Assembly (NCBI GenBank): GCA_009733775.1 | Contig: WOGZ01000055.1 | Location: forward strand, 81,040-145,039 | Direction of reading: 5' to 3' | DNA from: Alectoria sarmentosa | Taxonomy: Eukaryota; Ascomycota; Lecanoromycetes; Lecanorales; Parmeliaceae | Length of the DNA stretch: 64,000 nucleotides | Shown here: positions 1 through 11,029 of the stretch, piece by piece | Layout of the letters: every line of letters starts with the position of its first letter | Numbering within the stretch: position 1 is the first letter of the stretch | Program-made: the position numbers and the translations under genes | The notes under the pieces: generated by a model | Database searches by the model: none | Told to the model about the DNA's origin: nothing | What the model saw: only the letters and a program-made list of their open reading frames with translations

Positions 1-1086
1 GTTAGTAACGGTGGGCTGCTACACTTTGCAGCCATTCACATGGTCGACTACCGGGGCGATGTGCTGATGCACATGACCTTGATCCAATTCTATGCCAATT
101 ATCTGGGTACAGGCCACACATTTGCACTCGATTTCCTGCGAAACAATGGGCTCCATACCCGTTCAATGGCATACTACCTTGAACCCGAGAAACATGATTC
201 ACTAGACCTCATGTATCTGTACGGTTCTTCAGCTAAATACCTTCAATGCTTTTGCTCAACATATCCGCAAGACCTACTTTCGTCGCCGATAGCGGGGGAC
301 ATCCTGGCGCGTGTTACCTTAGTAGTCGAGAACACATCCTCGAGCCAGTGGGCGCATGGAAAAATCCCCAAACACGACCTTCATTTATTGGTGGGCCTCC
401 CACGTGTTATGCTCATACCCTGGACTCAGGCCAGCTCTCCAATGCTATTGATACCTTTAAAGCCCGCAAGTCCAGACGCTTTTGCGGTTTTAGCTCACAT
501 CCTGCATGGTGACGGCGGAAATACGCTCGAAGAACAAGCCGCTGCAAGGGCTCTTTACTACCTGGAAATGGAACATCACTCAGGCTTCTGGGAATGTGTC
601 GTTGGTGTAGCCGACACCATTGCGCTTAAAGAGAGCGCGTTATCGGCGATCTCGTTGATCGGAGCCGTCATTACAGCGAATTGGTCACCACTTCCAGACA
701 CCGAACCTTCGGGCTCTACTCAATTCAAGCTTCCATCTGAAAGTCAATTAGCCAGCATGTGTCACGTCGCTTCACTTCCTCAATCTGGAATCGAGGCTAT
801 CATGAGCCAGTCTGCCCTTGGAATAGTCATCCCCTACCTTATGAGGCCCGCTCAATCTTTTGGCAGTCTTGTGGGTGGAGGTCGTGGAGACGTCGAGAGC
901 GCTGTGTATGTGATTGCCGCTGCTAAGCATGATGTGCTCAAACTGCTTCATCAGAGGCTGAAGCAATGGGTAGGGATCCGTGCTGAGGGTCAGGATATGG
1001 TGGCAGCTGTGGGAAGACGGATCGCGCAGGGACCCATGGGTGGTACGAGTGAGGTTGGAGGTCGGATTGGAACCCTGGAAATGTGA
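1..1086 (+). CDS. Helical-repeat conserved fungal protein, 3' part (5' end outside window)
   Basis: The frame is open from the first base of the window, before the first ATG at 40, so this is the C-terminal part (about 361 residues) of a longer protein. The sequence is rich in Leu/Ala helices typical of an ARM/HEAT-like solenoid, including LMHMTLIQFYANYL and the hydrophobic stretches SALSAISLIGAVITANW and DVESAVYVIAAAKHDVLKLL. The layout recalls HSM3/PSMD5-type proteasome-assembly chaperones, but that is a weak impression and not a firm assignment. No membrane segment or catalytic motif is evident. It ends 411 bp before the MET2 start on the same strand. Confidence 0.6.
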   Translation, partial: VSNGGLLHFAAIHMVDYRGDVLMHMTLIQFYANYLGTGHTFALDFLRNNGLHTRSMAYYLEPEKHDSLDLMYLYGSSAKYLQCFCSTYPQDLLSSPIAGDILARVTLVVENTSSSQWAHGKIPKHDLHLLVGLPRVMLIPWTQASSPMLLIPLKPASPDAFAVLAHILHGDGGNTLEEQAAARALYYLEMEHHSGFWECVVGVADTIALKESALSAISLIGAVITANWSPLPDTEPSGSTQFKLPSESQLASMCHVASLPQSGIEAIMSQSALGIVIPYLMRPAQSFGSLVGGGRGDVESAVYVIAAAKHDVLKLLHQRLKQWVGIRAEGQDMVAAVGRRIAQGPMGGTSEVGGRIGTLEM

Positions 1087-1497
1087 CTCTGGAAGGGGAT
1101 CATGACCTTACGAGAGCATACATAAGGCGTCGGTTCTTGTAAGGGAGACACCAATATTAGCGGCATGATACCAGTGGAGTCATACACATTATGAAAATTT
1201 CGCTGGCACTCTGGGTGCGTTTTTGGTTCACCTACCAGGGCAAGCCATGAGAAGTCGTGGAAGTGTACCCCGGCCGGAGTCCTCTGCTAGCTCATGAGCT
1301 AAAGCGGCTACGCCCGTGGCTTAGCGCCACGCCGCCAAACCCTCGAACTAAATGAACGCCATCACATCTTTCCTGGTGTGATACAATTTTCTACTGCACA
1401 AAGATGAACGCAGTAGAAAACTGGGCCAGTGACATTCCCTCACCCAAGCCACTTCGTCAGTATCAAATGCTACGATCCTTTTTGTATTGATCGAATG
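1087..1497 (+). promoter_or_regulatory. Intergenic region and MET2 promoter
   Basis: This 411-bp gap lies between the helical-repeat gene and MET2. It holds a 14-bp perfect palindrome (TAGCTCATGAGCTA, 1288-1301) and a 6-bp stem hairpin (CGTGGC/GCCACG, 1315-1331). I see no CACGTG box or clear TATA box. An in-frame upstream ATG at 1429 could extend MET2 by 23 residues. Confidence 0.4.
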
Positions 1498-3035
1498 CTA
1501 AATCCCGTAGAGAAAGCCTCCGGCCAGCCCGAGAACCCCTTCGCGGCTCTGATTCCAGATCAGCATATCGTCATCGTACCGTCCTTCACCCTCGAGTCTG
1601 GAGTCACTCTCCGCAATGTTCCAGTCGCATACAGCACTCGGGGGGCACTCCGTCCAAAGGGAGATAATGCGTTGGTCATATGCCATGCTCTGTCTGGAAG
1701 TGCCGATGTAGCTGATTGGTGGGGTCCATTGATGGGAGGGCCTGGACGAGCATTCGATACGACAAGGTTCTTCGTTGTCTGCCTCAACAGTTTGGGAAGC
1801 CCGTACGGAAGTGCAAGTCCTGTCACCAGCGTGGACGGGGACGCAAGTCGAGAGCGTTACGGCCCCGATTTCCCTTTGACTACGGTTCGGGACGACGTCA
1901 AGTACGTGCGTGTTACATTACTACCCAACAATCTCTGACGCGCAGCAGCATACACAAGCTCGTTCTCGACGATCTGGGAGTAAAGCAAATTGCAGCGGCT
2001 GTTGGGGGATCTATGGGAGGCATGTTGGTTTTGGAATATGCTTACTTCGGCGTCGACTATGTTCGAGCAATAGTACCAATAGCAACTTCAAGCCGTCATA
2101 GTGCATGGGGTATCAGCTGGGGCGAGGCGCAGCGGCAAAGCATATACTGCGATCCTAAATATGAAAACGGTTATTATCCGTTCAGCGATCCACCGGCAGC
2201 TGGGCTCGGGGCTGCTCGCATGTCTGCGTTGTTGATGTATAGAAGTCGAGATTCTTTCGAGTCAAGGTTTGGAAGGAACGCTCCAGATCCCTCGCGACAG
2301 CAAGCCATCAATGATAGTCAACATTCATCAACATCATCGAATGAGCACTGGGCGGTACACAATGAGGGTCATAGGAGCTCTCGCACGACTCGACCGTCTA
2401 TCGTCCATGGAAACGCATCACCCCCTTCCACCCCTCAGTCGGATGCGCTGCAGTCTACTACGCATGACAAGACAGCTCAACTTGCTGACCCTCAATTCTG
2501 TGGAGCTGCAATCTTTGCGCCACTCACCCCGCCAACCCCCGTCACGGCCGGTAGACGCACAACAACCGAGTTTTCCGTCCATCAATATCTGCGGTACCAA
2601 GGAGAAAAGTTTGTGAAGCGTTTTGACAGTAATTGCTACATAGCTATCACCAGGAAGCTGGATACACATGACGTCTCGAGGTATCGTGTACCTCCGCACA
2701 CGCCCAATCCAGTCGCAGTGGCCCTGGCTCAGATCAAGCAGCCGGCTCTCGTGGTCGGCATTGAAAGCGATGGCTTGTTCACGTTCGCAGAACAGCAAGA
2801 GATGGCGGCCGCAATACCGGACTCTAGATTACGGACGATTGACAGCCCAGAAGGTCATGATGCTTTCTTGCTGCAGTTCGAGCAGGTGAATCAGCACGTT
2901 TTGGAGTTCTTCGATGAGGTGCTTCCCGATATCATGAAGGCGCCGGGGCTCAATGTACATGACCACGAGGGTGACGGACAGGTGAAAAGCAGCACGTTCG
3001 GCGAAGCTGAGGTTGATGATATCACGGCTTGGTAA
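1498..3035 (+). CDS. MET2: Homoserine O-acetyltransferase
   Basis: Predicted to transfer acetyl from acetyl-CoA to L-homoserine in methionine/cysteine synthesis. Two exons: 1498-1901 and 1946-3035, giving about 497 residues. The intron runs GTACGT to CGCAG, with CTGAC just upstream of the acceptor; an acceptor 3 nt later (1948) is also possible and stays in frame. The alpha/beta-hydrolase fold shows early motifs NPFAALIPDQ, ICHALSGSADVADWW and VCLNSLGSPYGSASP. The nucleophile Ser (about 157) is in GGSMGGM, the acid is the Asp in IESDGLF (about 410), and His is in EGHDAFLLQ (about 439). A roughly 100-residue Ser/Thr/Pro-rich insertion before FVKRFDSNCYIAITRKLDTHD is typical of fungal copies. 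The ATG at 1498 is chosen because NPVEKASGQPENPF fits the usual N-terminus; an in-frame ATG at 1429 is the alternative. Confidence 0.93.
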
Positions 3036-3828
3036 TGCAGCGTGGGGTGAGTGATGTACATCATTGAGGGTTATAGTTGATATCAGGATATTCTATCTTT
3101 AGAGTAGCTTCTCTTACTTGATACACATGTCCGCTTTCCCATGTCGATCTTCAAGGCTTCTCGAATCTCCAACAGAGCGGGTCCCTCAGCGCTGAATTGT
3201 AACTTTGTGTCAACTTTGCCACTCGTCGAAGTTGATGATTGTTGATGCCGAAGGCCCGAACAGCGGCAAGTTCTGCTAGCTGTAAAGACTTTGTGTCCCG
3301 ACGGATTGATGAAGTTGCCTTTTTTTTTGTCTTCCGAACGAGAATGTCGATATAACGCCATCACGGTAACGGTAGCATGCTTTATGCGTTCCCGTTCACG
3401 TTGCTAGGAGTGCTACGATAACGCGCGGGGCCGTGCTGGCTTTTGTACGTCTGGTATTGGGCTGATCAGTTGGCCTACGAAGGGAGTCAATCACGCATCT
3501 AGGCTAGTAAATATTGATGAACTTTGATCACCCAATTGAAGCAGAATTCCGCAAAGCGTATTAGATCCCCGATCGATGGGTTCAATGGCTTTTGAGCTAC
3601 GCACGCACTGTTCTACCTGCTTGCGATGTAGCGATCAAGACATCGATTTAGGTACACATGGTGAGGATTTTGTATGTTTCGTCTGATGTTTTCGACTTTT
3701 ATCCACCGCAATATTCACCTATGTGGTCTGATTGAAGACACGGTGAAGAATGAATGAAAAAGCCACGGGTACTTAGTTGCCATATCGCGTATGGATTTTC
3801 TCGCGCGCGAGACCCTCAAGTAAGCAGC
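3036..3828. other. Intergenic, convergent 3' ends
   Basis: This gap separates the 3' ends of MET2 (plus) and the membrane-protein gene (minus). A 93-codon minus ORF at 3083-3364 shows no coding character. No repeat or RNA gene was recognised. Confidence 0.5.
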
Positions 3829-5768
3829 TCAAGAGTGTGGGATGTAATCTGTCCACTGCACGGTCTGATAGACTCCCAATGGAACATGCCGCAAGCTAAT
3901 GAATGTCTCGGTGATGATGTATAACCTCGATAAGATGAACAATGGAAAGTTGAGAATTCCAATCAGGATCACCAATCGATAGAGCCATGACATTACACCC
4001 GGCTCTCGAGCGAAGAAAGACTTCAGTAAAAGCTTGTGACCGTGCTCATGAAGAAAGACGACGACGGAGAATATTGCCAGTAGCGAAATGACTCCGGCGA
4101 TGGTGTCGACGCAAGCAAGTCTCCACAGGAGACGCTCAACCTCTGTAGGGAAAACGAAAGCCCAAGCCGTGGCGTGGGCAGCACCATAGGATATGCAGAT
4201 TGTCAGTGCGGCGACCAGACCGCCAGACGCCCAAGCGCAGAAATAGGCGTAGAAACTGGCTCGCAATCCTTTGCGGTCAAGGAAGATACTATGAGTGTTG
4301 AAGGTGAAATAATTGACGGAGCTTTTGGGCGAGTCCTCATATAGCTCTTCCCTAATCCTTCTTGACGCACGCGCTGCCAAAGTCCACCTCCGAACGTCCC
4401 TTGATGTTAGGGATATCTGTAGGTGCCCCCCATGCTGATGTTCTTCCTGAGCACCCCATACATTATGAACGCTCATTGCGGGTCCAACTCCACATTCAAG
4501 CGCTTGTCCAGACATCAGAGAGCAGACTGCTGGACCATGCAAGGAAGGTCCCAAAGAGTAGTCAAAACCGGCGACTTCATGATGGACAACCACATTATGA
4601 AATGTTGATGACGACCAATGTGGTGCAGGCGCTTGCATTAAAAGGTCTGGAGAAGACGATGACTGGATCTTAATGGCGGTAGCGTTCACGGATCGATCCT
4701 TCTCAGAGGTAGGGTACAAGTGAAGATATGCGCTCTCCGATCCGTTTGAAAATATATGCTGTACCGATTTGATCGGCACCGGATTGCCCTGGTCACGAGT
4801 AGGGACTCGGATGCCAAAGCCGTAGTTTCGAACCAACATGAGAGCGAGGAGATCTTCGAAATCGGAGGCATCCATCCACGTTGGATCCCGTATATCAAGA
4901 GGCTTCTGAAACCAAAGGCCGTACATTCCTATAACACACGCTACATGTACCAGCGTATGAACTTCCAACAATGTGATGGGATACCCAACAATCTTTCGAG
5001 CAATCGTCTGTACTAGCATCCAACTCACTTGGATACAGACTCGGGCTTTGACCAAAATGTCCGCTTTACTCTTGTCCCGGATAGCGGCGTCTGAGATTTT
5101 CACAAAATGTCCATGCTTCGCAAGGAAAGCCAAGCCTTTAGGAGAAATCGTGAGGCGAGACAAGGTGTTGTGGAGATGACTAACGTCAACGATGATCCCT
5201 CCCATGGTGCCATAAAAGCCATATAGGAGGCTGTACTCGTTCTCTCGAGGTTCTTGTAATGGTATCTGGAAAATGGAGTTAGAATCTCAACAGTCTTGTA
5301 AACTAATTCTCAGTCACCTACAGCTCTGGCGGGTGTCTCAGATCCACTCCAAAATGGTCTTACAGTGCCTGTTGGCAACTCTGTCTGCGCTTCCGCGGCG
5401 AATTGATTGAGCTTCTTACGCAGTCTCGATGCAGAGAACCATTGCTTCCCGGCCGTGTACAACATTATTTCCGGAGAAAGAATGGCAATGAGGACCCACT
5501 TGCATTTCCGTCGCCACCATCCCATATTGTCTTCCTCAGCCGGTCCCACGTTCATGTGAATAGCAGTGATAACGCATAGCGAGAGTGTGAAGCAGCAACT
5601 GTATATGACCTCCCATGTCCCTAGAGGCTTGTCAGCTCGACCTGTAGCACAGCTTCACCTTGCTGGGATATTCCAGACAGACCTCGGCCATGTGGCCCAG
5701 GAACCCAAGTAGGGGCAAAGTCGCTGAACTCAGTGGAGTTCAGACCCACGGGAATTGTACCGTGAGCA
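3829..5768 (-). CDS. Fungal multi-pass membrane protein of unknown function
   Basis: At least three exons on the minus strand: about 5768-5683, 5641-5322 and 5265-3829. The intron at 5266-5321 is a clean GTAGGT...TTCCAG. The 41-nt intron at 5642-5682 is needed to join HGRG to ADKPLGTWEVIYSC. The product follows a widespread fungal family of unknown function: an early GLNSTEFSDFAPTWVP segment, then a helix ending in TAIHMNV, then WWRRKCKWVLIAILSPEIML, a conserved YGFYGTMGGIIVDV, and a C-terminal membrane domain ending SLRHVPLGVYQTVQWTDYIPHS. I count five or six hydrophobic segments. I could not find an N-terminal signal-peptide exon; the frame is stopped just upstream of 5768, so the true start is unresolved or lost. 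A central Ser/His-rich loop (codons around 170-260) is variable in the family. Confidence 0.75.
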
Positions 5769-6220
5769 CTGGAATTCTACTCTTAGAAGAGTCACTCGGT
5801 CGGTCGACCAAGAGGTCGTTTTGCATGTATCCGTTTGACAGTTTGCTTGGAGAGCCGGTCAGTTGATAGAGCCATTGAGACGTGCTTACATCTAGAGTTC
5901 ACTAGACGATAGATCTTCGAAAATCCGTCTATCAGAAAGATGATATTTGGAGAAAAGGGGATTTGTAAGGGAGAGGATGGTTCAGCCGTCCATACGCTCG
6001 ATGGCCAGCTGTATGCACGTTTGCTCGCTATCGACCTATCGCTTGCATAGCCTTGCATTGCTGCGCAAATCCGTCTGATCAAAATTAGGCTGCTGGAGGG
6101 CTGGGATCAAAATTTGCTTACATTGTAAGCTTATCGTATTTGGATTACGACTTGGTCGCAACGGCATAAGATGCAGAGGATCTTATACAGATACTTTCCT
6201 GATATATTTTGTTTGTAAAA
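5769..6220. other. Upstream region of the membrane-protein gene
   Basis: It should contain the missing first exon and promoter of the minus-strand membrane protein. The minus ORF 5792-6082 has no signal-peptide character. A good minus-strand donor (GTAAGC, near 5889) does not connect in phase with the next exon. Nothing else was recognised. Confidence 0.35.
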
Positions 6221-6402
6221 ACGGGATCCGACTGCGTGAACAGGAAGGAATCCTTCGGTTTCTTCGATGCAGGTCAGAGTTGTCGTATCTACAAGACAAT
6301 CCTACAGAAAACGGATCCGACTGCTTTAACAGATATGACTGAACAGATACGAGTTCCTTCGATGCGGGGCAAAGTTGCCATGTTCTAAGACGATTCTAAA
6401 AA
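6221..6402. repeat. Imperfect tandem duplication, about 90-bp unit
   Basis: Two adjacent copies, 6221-6310 and 6311-6402. Each begins with a GGATCCGACTG block, continues through TTCCTTCGATG and GTTG, and ends in an A-rich run. The copies differ by substitutions and short indels, so the duplication is old. Confidence 0.65.
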
Positions 6403-7669
6403 ACCTGTTCAACGAGTATACGTGTAGCATAGATCCTTTACCGAGATACCGAGGGACCATCGTAAACAGGTATCAGAAACAAAAGACTGTCAACAGCCTG
6501 TTTCTTCAACTTAAAGCTGTCTGTTGTAGACCGTGCTATGACTGTAACATGCCAATTGATGCATGATTAATGACAGAAAGGAGTGGCGGATGGACATAAA
6601 ATATAACGACAGGCTGATTTGTTCAAGTTGCTCGCAATGGTAAGCAAATTGTGCAATTCGCCTTACTCTAGGCCGATTTGGCTCTGCTGCATGATGCATG
6701 AAACATCGTCAGCCTCGTCATGATTTCACCATGGGTTGCAACATCTGGAAATCCATTGGTTCATGTGATACGGGCTGCCTTGGATCGAGGATTGATCACT
6801 ACGTAGAAATTGTTTTCAATTTCCGCGTTCTCAAGCTTGACGCTTTATTGCAAAGCCATTACCACGACGACAGTGAGATCCTAAATAGGCCTATCGAAGA
6901 AAAATTGTACTAGTAATAGCTGGGAGGTGTGAACAATTCACGGTCACGGCTATGATAGCCTACTTATCCACAAGCTATCACAATACCGAGGATTTTGGCC
7001 ATGGGAGATGGGGGAGACGCAGATTGGAAGTTGAGAAGGCGTTGAATATGAGCGCAGCAAATAATGGGGCCGTGATTAGATCTCCCTTAGTGATCCCATC
7101 ATTCAAGGAGGGTGATTTGCTGTGGTCTGGCGAGTGGTGCCGATAAGGAGAGGATCAGAAGGATGATCGATGCCGAGAGCCCGAGAATCTGGTTCATAGG
7201 AGCAGTCCTAACCAGTCACGTTCTCACGTTCAACGAGATACGGTGTCTGGTGGTGTGGCCGAATTGGCATTGGATGCTCGAGTCATTGCCCATAAACAGG
7301 CCGTCATCATAGGGCATGATACGCGCGTATCTGATCGATTAATACTATGAAGGGCGTCAAGAGCATCACATCGTGTCCAGATTGGTCGAACTCATGTGAT
7401 AAGTTGCATGAGTGAAGTGGAGTAAGGCTGAGAGAGTGGACTTAGCGCGTGCAAATGACATATCAAAGCTTGGCATCGCCACATCCAAGGCAGACAAAGC
7501 AAATATGAACGGTCGCCGCAGCAACAGTCCCAGCAGTGAATGAGCTCCCTGAAGAACAAGACCAACCTTCAAGCAAGAACCAAGAAAGAAGGCTCGCTCG
7601 CATGAGCAAAAGCCCCCGGACCAACGTCGACAACGAGAAATAGAAGGAGAAGGCTACACAGCACAGAAG
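6403..7669. other. Gene-poor stretch
   Basis: Only short ORFs without domain character (for example 6698-6913, 6952-7146 and 7112-7312, plus strand). The last 100 bp may include more of the decayed N-terminus of the downstream pseudogene. No repeat was recognised. Confidence 0.4.
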
Positions 7670-10063
7670 ATGAGAAGACGACGAGGCGCATCTGCCGGAG
7701 CCCGAGGAGACAAAACATCGATAAGGCCTTTTGATTCTGGTCTAGTCAAGAGATCAGGAACACGAACAATGGTCCACCCTAAGACCATGTCGGTGGAGGC
7801 TGTGCTGTTCGCGGGATGCGCCAAGCTGACTCTCGTTGTGTTCGTGCAATAGGGAACTACACAAGGTGTAATACACGAAGAGAAAGGGGCTGTCACAGCA
7901 TGTGGTTTAATGGACGGAGCGCATTCCAGCAGGCCCCATCATTAGTGCACCCACAAGCCCGACGTCAAGATCGCAATACGCAAACACCATGTACTATCCA
8001 GTCGTAGTGGAAGCCACATCGCAGATCGCGCCAGATTGAATCGATGTGTACTCGATCTACGCACATCGACATCAAAGGCCATCTTATCCACCAATTCCGG
8101 GATCTGAAACCTCTTCCGCTCTTGTCTTCTTTTTCAAGGGCTTATGGAAATACACGCGCCCATCACAAGGGCGGACCACAGAACCTGGTTGCAGTGTTTT
8201 CCAGCGTGACTACTTTGGACGACCCGCATTCTTTGCTTGAAGTTCTCAATTGGCAAAGCAGATGCGTATCGTTATATATTACGAAAAAGTCTGCAAAAAA
8301 GGACCGGTCTTTCGGGCAAAGAATCGCAACCCCCACAGACCAACGACAGAGTACACGTGTCTAGATGTTGAGATGACAGTCGAGGAGAAAGATCGTGAGA
8401 CTCTGAAAATAATGAATGGAGTGCTAAAGCATACCCTCAGGGGCATCTGCGAGGTCTTTTACGACGAACTTCCGGCAGTCAGGCATTTTCCCCACGAGGA
8501 CTCGATGTGGCTGGACGAGACCCCAAGAATACCTTCAAGGAGGGAGTGCAGATGCTTATAGATTCCGGCAGGACCGACGAGAGTAGCCACCCCCCGTCAC
8601 CTTTGAATATCTCCATACGAGAGACGGACTTTGGCTTGGCGAGCTCATGAAGGAGAAGGACCATACAGACTACTGCATGTTCGACAAGTTCCCAGCCTCC
8701 GCACGACGTTTCTACACTATGCCCGATCCCCGACCCAATAATACGAACTCTTTCTATTCATTCCTCCACGGTCAAGAAATTGTGACCCGTGGCCTGCGTA
8801 TACACGATGCACAGATTTTGGAGGAGCAGATGAAGGCGCAAGGGGTAGTTGCTCCAAGTACGGAGAAATTTATGAAGGACTTCAAATCCGTACACCACCA
8901 TATGCAGGCGCAGGCATAGGACTCGAGAGAATCGTCATGATTATGCTCCAGATGGGCAACATCCGCTTGGCATCGATCTTCCACGGAGAACCTAAGAGTC
9001 TCCCAGCAAAGCTTCAACTCCGCCATCCCTGAGATAATGCACTCAATGCATCTAGGGAAGGGTCAGCTTGTCAAGACAGGAGCAAAATGCTACCCCTTGA
9101 ACATGTCACTGCCAAGTACGGAGACCTTCAAACACCTCCTGAACAGAGGACCGTAAGCGGATCTGTCGTCACGGGGAGACAGGTGCTACGGTTCTCTGGA
9201 TTCCTGTTCACGGATACGCTATACTGCCTAGCGACCCACTGTGTGGTGAGAGCCAGCTTATAAAGGTGACTTTTTCTCTCTCTTCATGATTTCTAATATA
9301 TTAGAACCTTTAATCCTTTCACTGATGATGTATTACTGCGTTCTTGAACTGGCCCAAGAAAAAACACTCTCACCTGGAACCCATCTGGGCGCTAGTCGTC
9401 ATTGAGTTCGAGGAGGGTTTGGGCACGAAATTCGGTTGGAAAACTTTTATCTGCGTGACTAAAGAGCGTGTCGATACTACCAGACAGGTTTCTTCACATG
9501 ATCACAATGTCGCCTGAAAGATCCGCCACGCAGAGAAAGAGGGTATAAGGATCGAGAAGTTTGAGGAAGGTGAGGAAGTGCCAGACGCTCTCCGATATCA
9601 CCTTTTGGTGTGACACGATGCATCGACGCTACTTTTTGGCTCAGGACAAAAAGAGGACGATTCAGTCTCTGGTTGTTCTGGCGCAATTTGCTCCAAAGCA
9701 CTCCTATCAAGTCCAAATCTCTCTGGACTTCCGAAGCGCGCCATCTGGCACTAATGAGTAAGTTATTCCGCATGCCATCTAATTGGCCAAGCAATCAGGC
9801 ACCACGGAAATGATGTTTGGAGGCGCCGCTTCCTCGAGCGCCATGCTTCGCACCATGTTCGTGGCTCGAGGATGAGGGTGGTGCATAGCACCTACAAGCA
9901 AGTCGCGAATGATTTCAGACTCACGCAGAAAAGTGATTTCAGACAAAAGTTGGGGGGAAGGGAGGACCCTATCTACGAATGTCACCCACCTCATGGCCTG
10001 GGCCTCAGTGGAGCTGCGCTATTGTAGGAATTCTTTGAGAATGGCTTTGAAGATAATGACTGA
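7670..10063 (+). pseudogene. erdS: Decayed AspRS-DUF2156 fusion gene (ergosteryl-aspartate synthase type)
   Basis: Reading across three frames recovers a nearly colinear class II aspartyl-tRNA synthetase fused to a DUF2156 domain. This is the architecture of fungal ErdS, which loads Asp on tRNA and transfers it to ergosterol. OB-fold remnants lie at about 7790-8030 (KLTLVVFVQ, GTTQGVIHEEKG, VKIAIRKHHVLSSRS). Catalytic-core remnants follow: VLDLRTSTSKA (about 8050), TEPGCSVFQRDYFGRPAFFA, LAKQMRI, GPVFRAKN, TEYTCLDVEMT, FPHEDSMWLDETPRI, then DKFPASARRFYTMPDPRPN, RIHDAQILEEQMKAQGV and motif 3 YAGAGIGLERIVMIMLQMGN (about 8910). DUF2156 remnants: GETGATVLWIPVHGYAILP, GTKFGWKTFICVTKERVD, QSLVVLAQFAPKHSYQVQ, KSDFRQKLGGREDPIYECHP. 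Breaks include TAG 7850, TGA 8238, a frameshift between 8561 and 8647, TGA 9030, TGA 9140 at an expected Trp, TGA 9515, TAA 9759 and TAG 10025. Base composition is ordinary, so RIP is not obvious. Not a plain cytosolic AspRS, because of the DUF2156 tail. Confidence 0.88.
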
Positions 10064-11029
10064 ACAGGACAGAGACTCGCTCCCAACATTTCTTATTTCG
10101 GCGCTCAAGTAAAGGAATACCTTTACAGCATGAATTTTCCTATCGAGCGTTGTTTTCTGCATGTCACACATTCTCTACCACCCTTTCATAGACTCACTTG
10201 TCGACATTACCTAGGCGCCAGGAGTAGTGCGCATGATGATCTCCGAGCCTGTGATATTTATTTACATGTTCAGGGTTCGAGACTCAAGGCCAACAATACC
10301 CCTTTCTTTGTTCTAATTCGAGAGCAGGGCCCGATGAGTGGAGGAAGTCGGCCTCGGATCGGGAGTTCTTGACCGGTGCCAGCGCTTAATTTCTAGGCCA
10401 CCACCATCACCAAAGCGGCCAGCATCCAACCACTTGCTAGCTCGATATTTGAATCTACACCAAATATGCTGCACCAGCTGCTTTGGTCCTCAATGGACTT
10501 TGTAGGCGGTTTCAACTTTGATGAATTTGGCAGTAGCAATCATCATCCCCGCTTTCACTTGAAATCAAAGGTCGCAATTGTGTAAATGCACATCTCTCCT
10601 TCCCTCTTTCCTTTTCCCCATCATCATTCCTTCACTTCGCCTGCTACTATTGTTGATTCGCGCGCCTTTTCTTTATCAATGGTTTATTCATCACTCTTTC
10701 GGCTCTCTTTTTTACCCAAGCCACACATTTATCACGAACAATGAATCCGTTGTAAACACTCTCTTTCATTCATTTCACGTGGCCCCACGCGTCGGATCAA
10801 CGTTTATTCCCTGACCTCAACACTGTGCAGCTGCGTTGCCCAACGATTACCATCAACTTTACCACCACACTCATTCACTGCATAGGTCTGTGCCTACAAT
10901 CACTGTTCCGCGCAATTCGCATATCGCATCAGAACATTGACTGTAGACTCTCATTCGGCTCTATCGGCACTCATTTTCATATCCTAAATTCGTCAGCTTA
11001 TCCTACTACATGCGAGTACTAGTACCACC
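10064..11029 (+). promoter_or_regulatory. Upstream region of the GH128 gene
   Basis: No gene was recognised. From about 10570 to 10990 the plus strand is strongly pyrimidine-rich (TCTCTCCTTCCCTC, TTTCCTTTTCCCC), a common feature of long 5' leaders in actively expressed fungal genes. It runs up to a CACC-ATG start at 11030. Confidence 0.45.

Noticed and set aside
3083..3364. 93-codon minus ORF
   Set aside because: No conserved motif; it lies between convergent 3' ends and includes a poly-Lys run from poly-T DNA.
4082..4110. HEHGH as evidence for a zinc metalloprotease
   Set aside because: The surrounding protein belongs to a membrane family not known for protease activity and no second zinc ligand motif is visible; kept only as a low-interest observation.
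7670..8936. Functional cytosolic aspartyl-tRNA synthetase
   Set aside because: Several stops and a frameshift, and a DUF2156 domain follows, so it is a decayed fusion gene.
10270..10300. tRNA B-box-like GGTTCGAGACT
   Set aside because: No A box or cloverleaf could be drawn around it.
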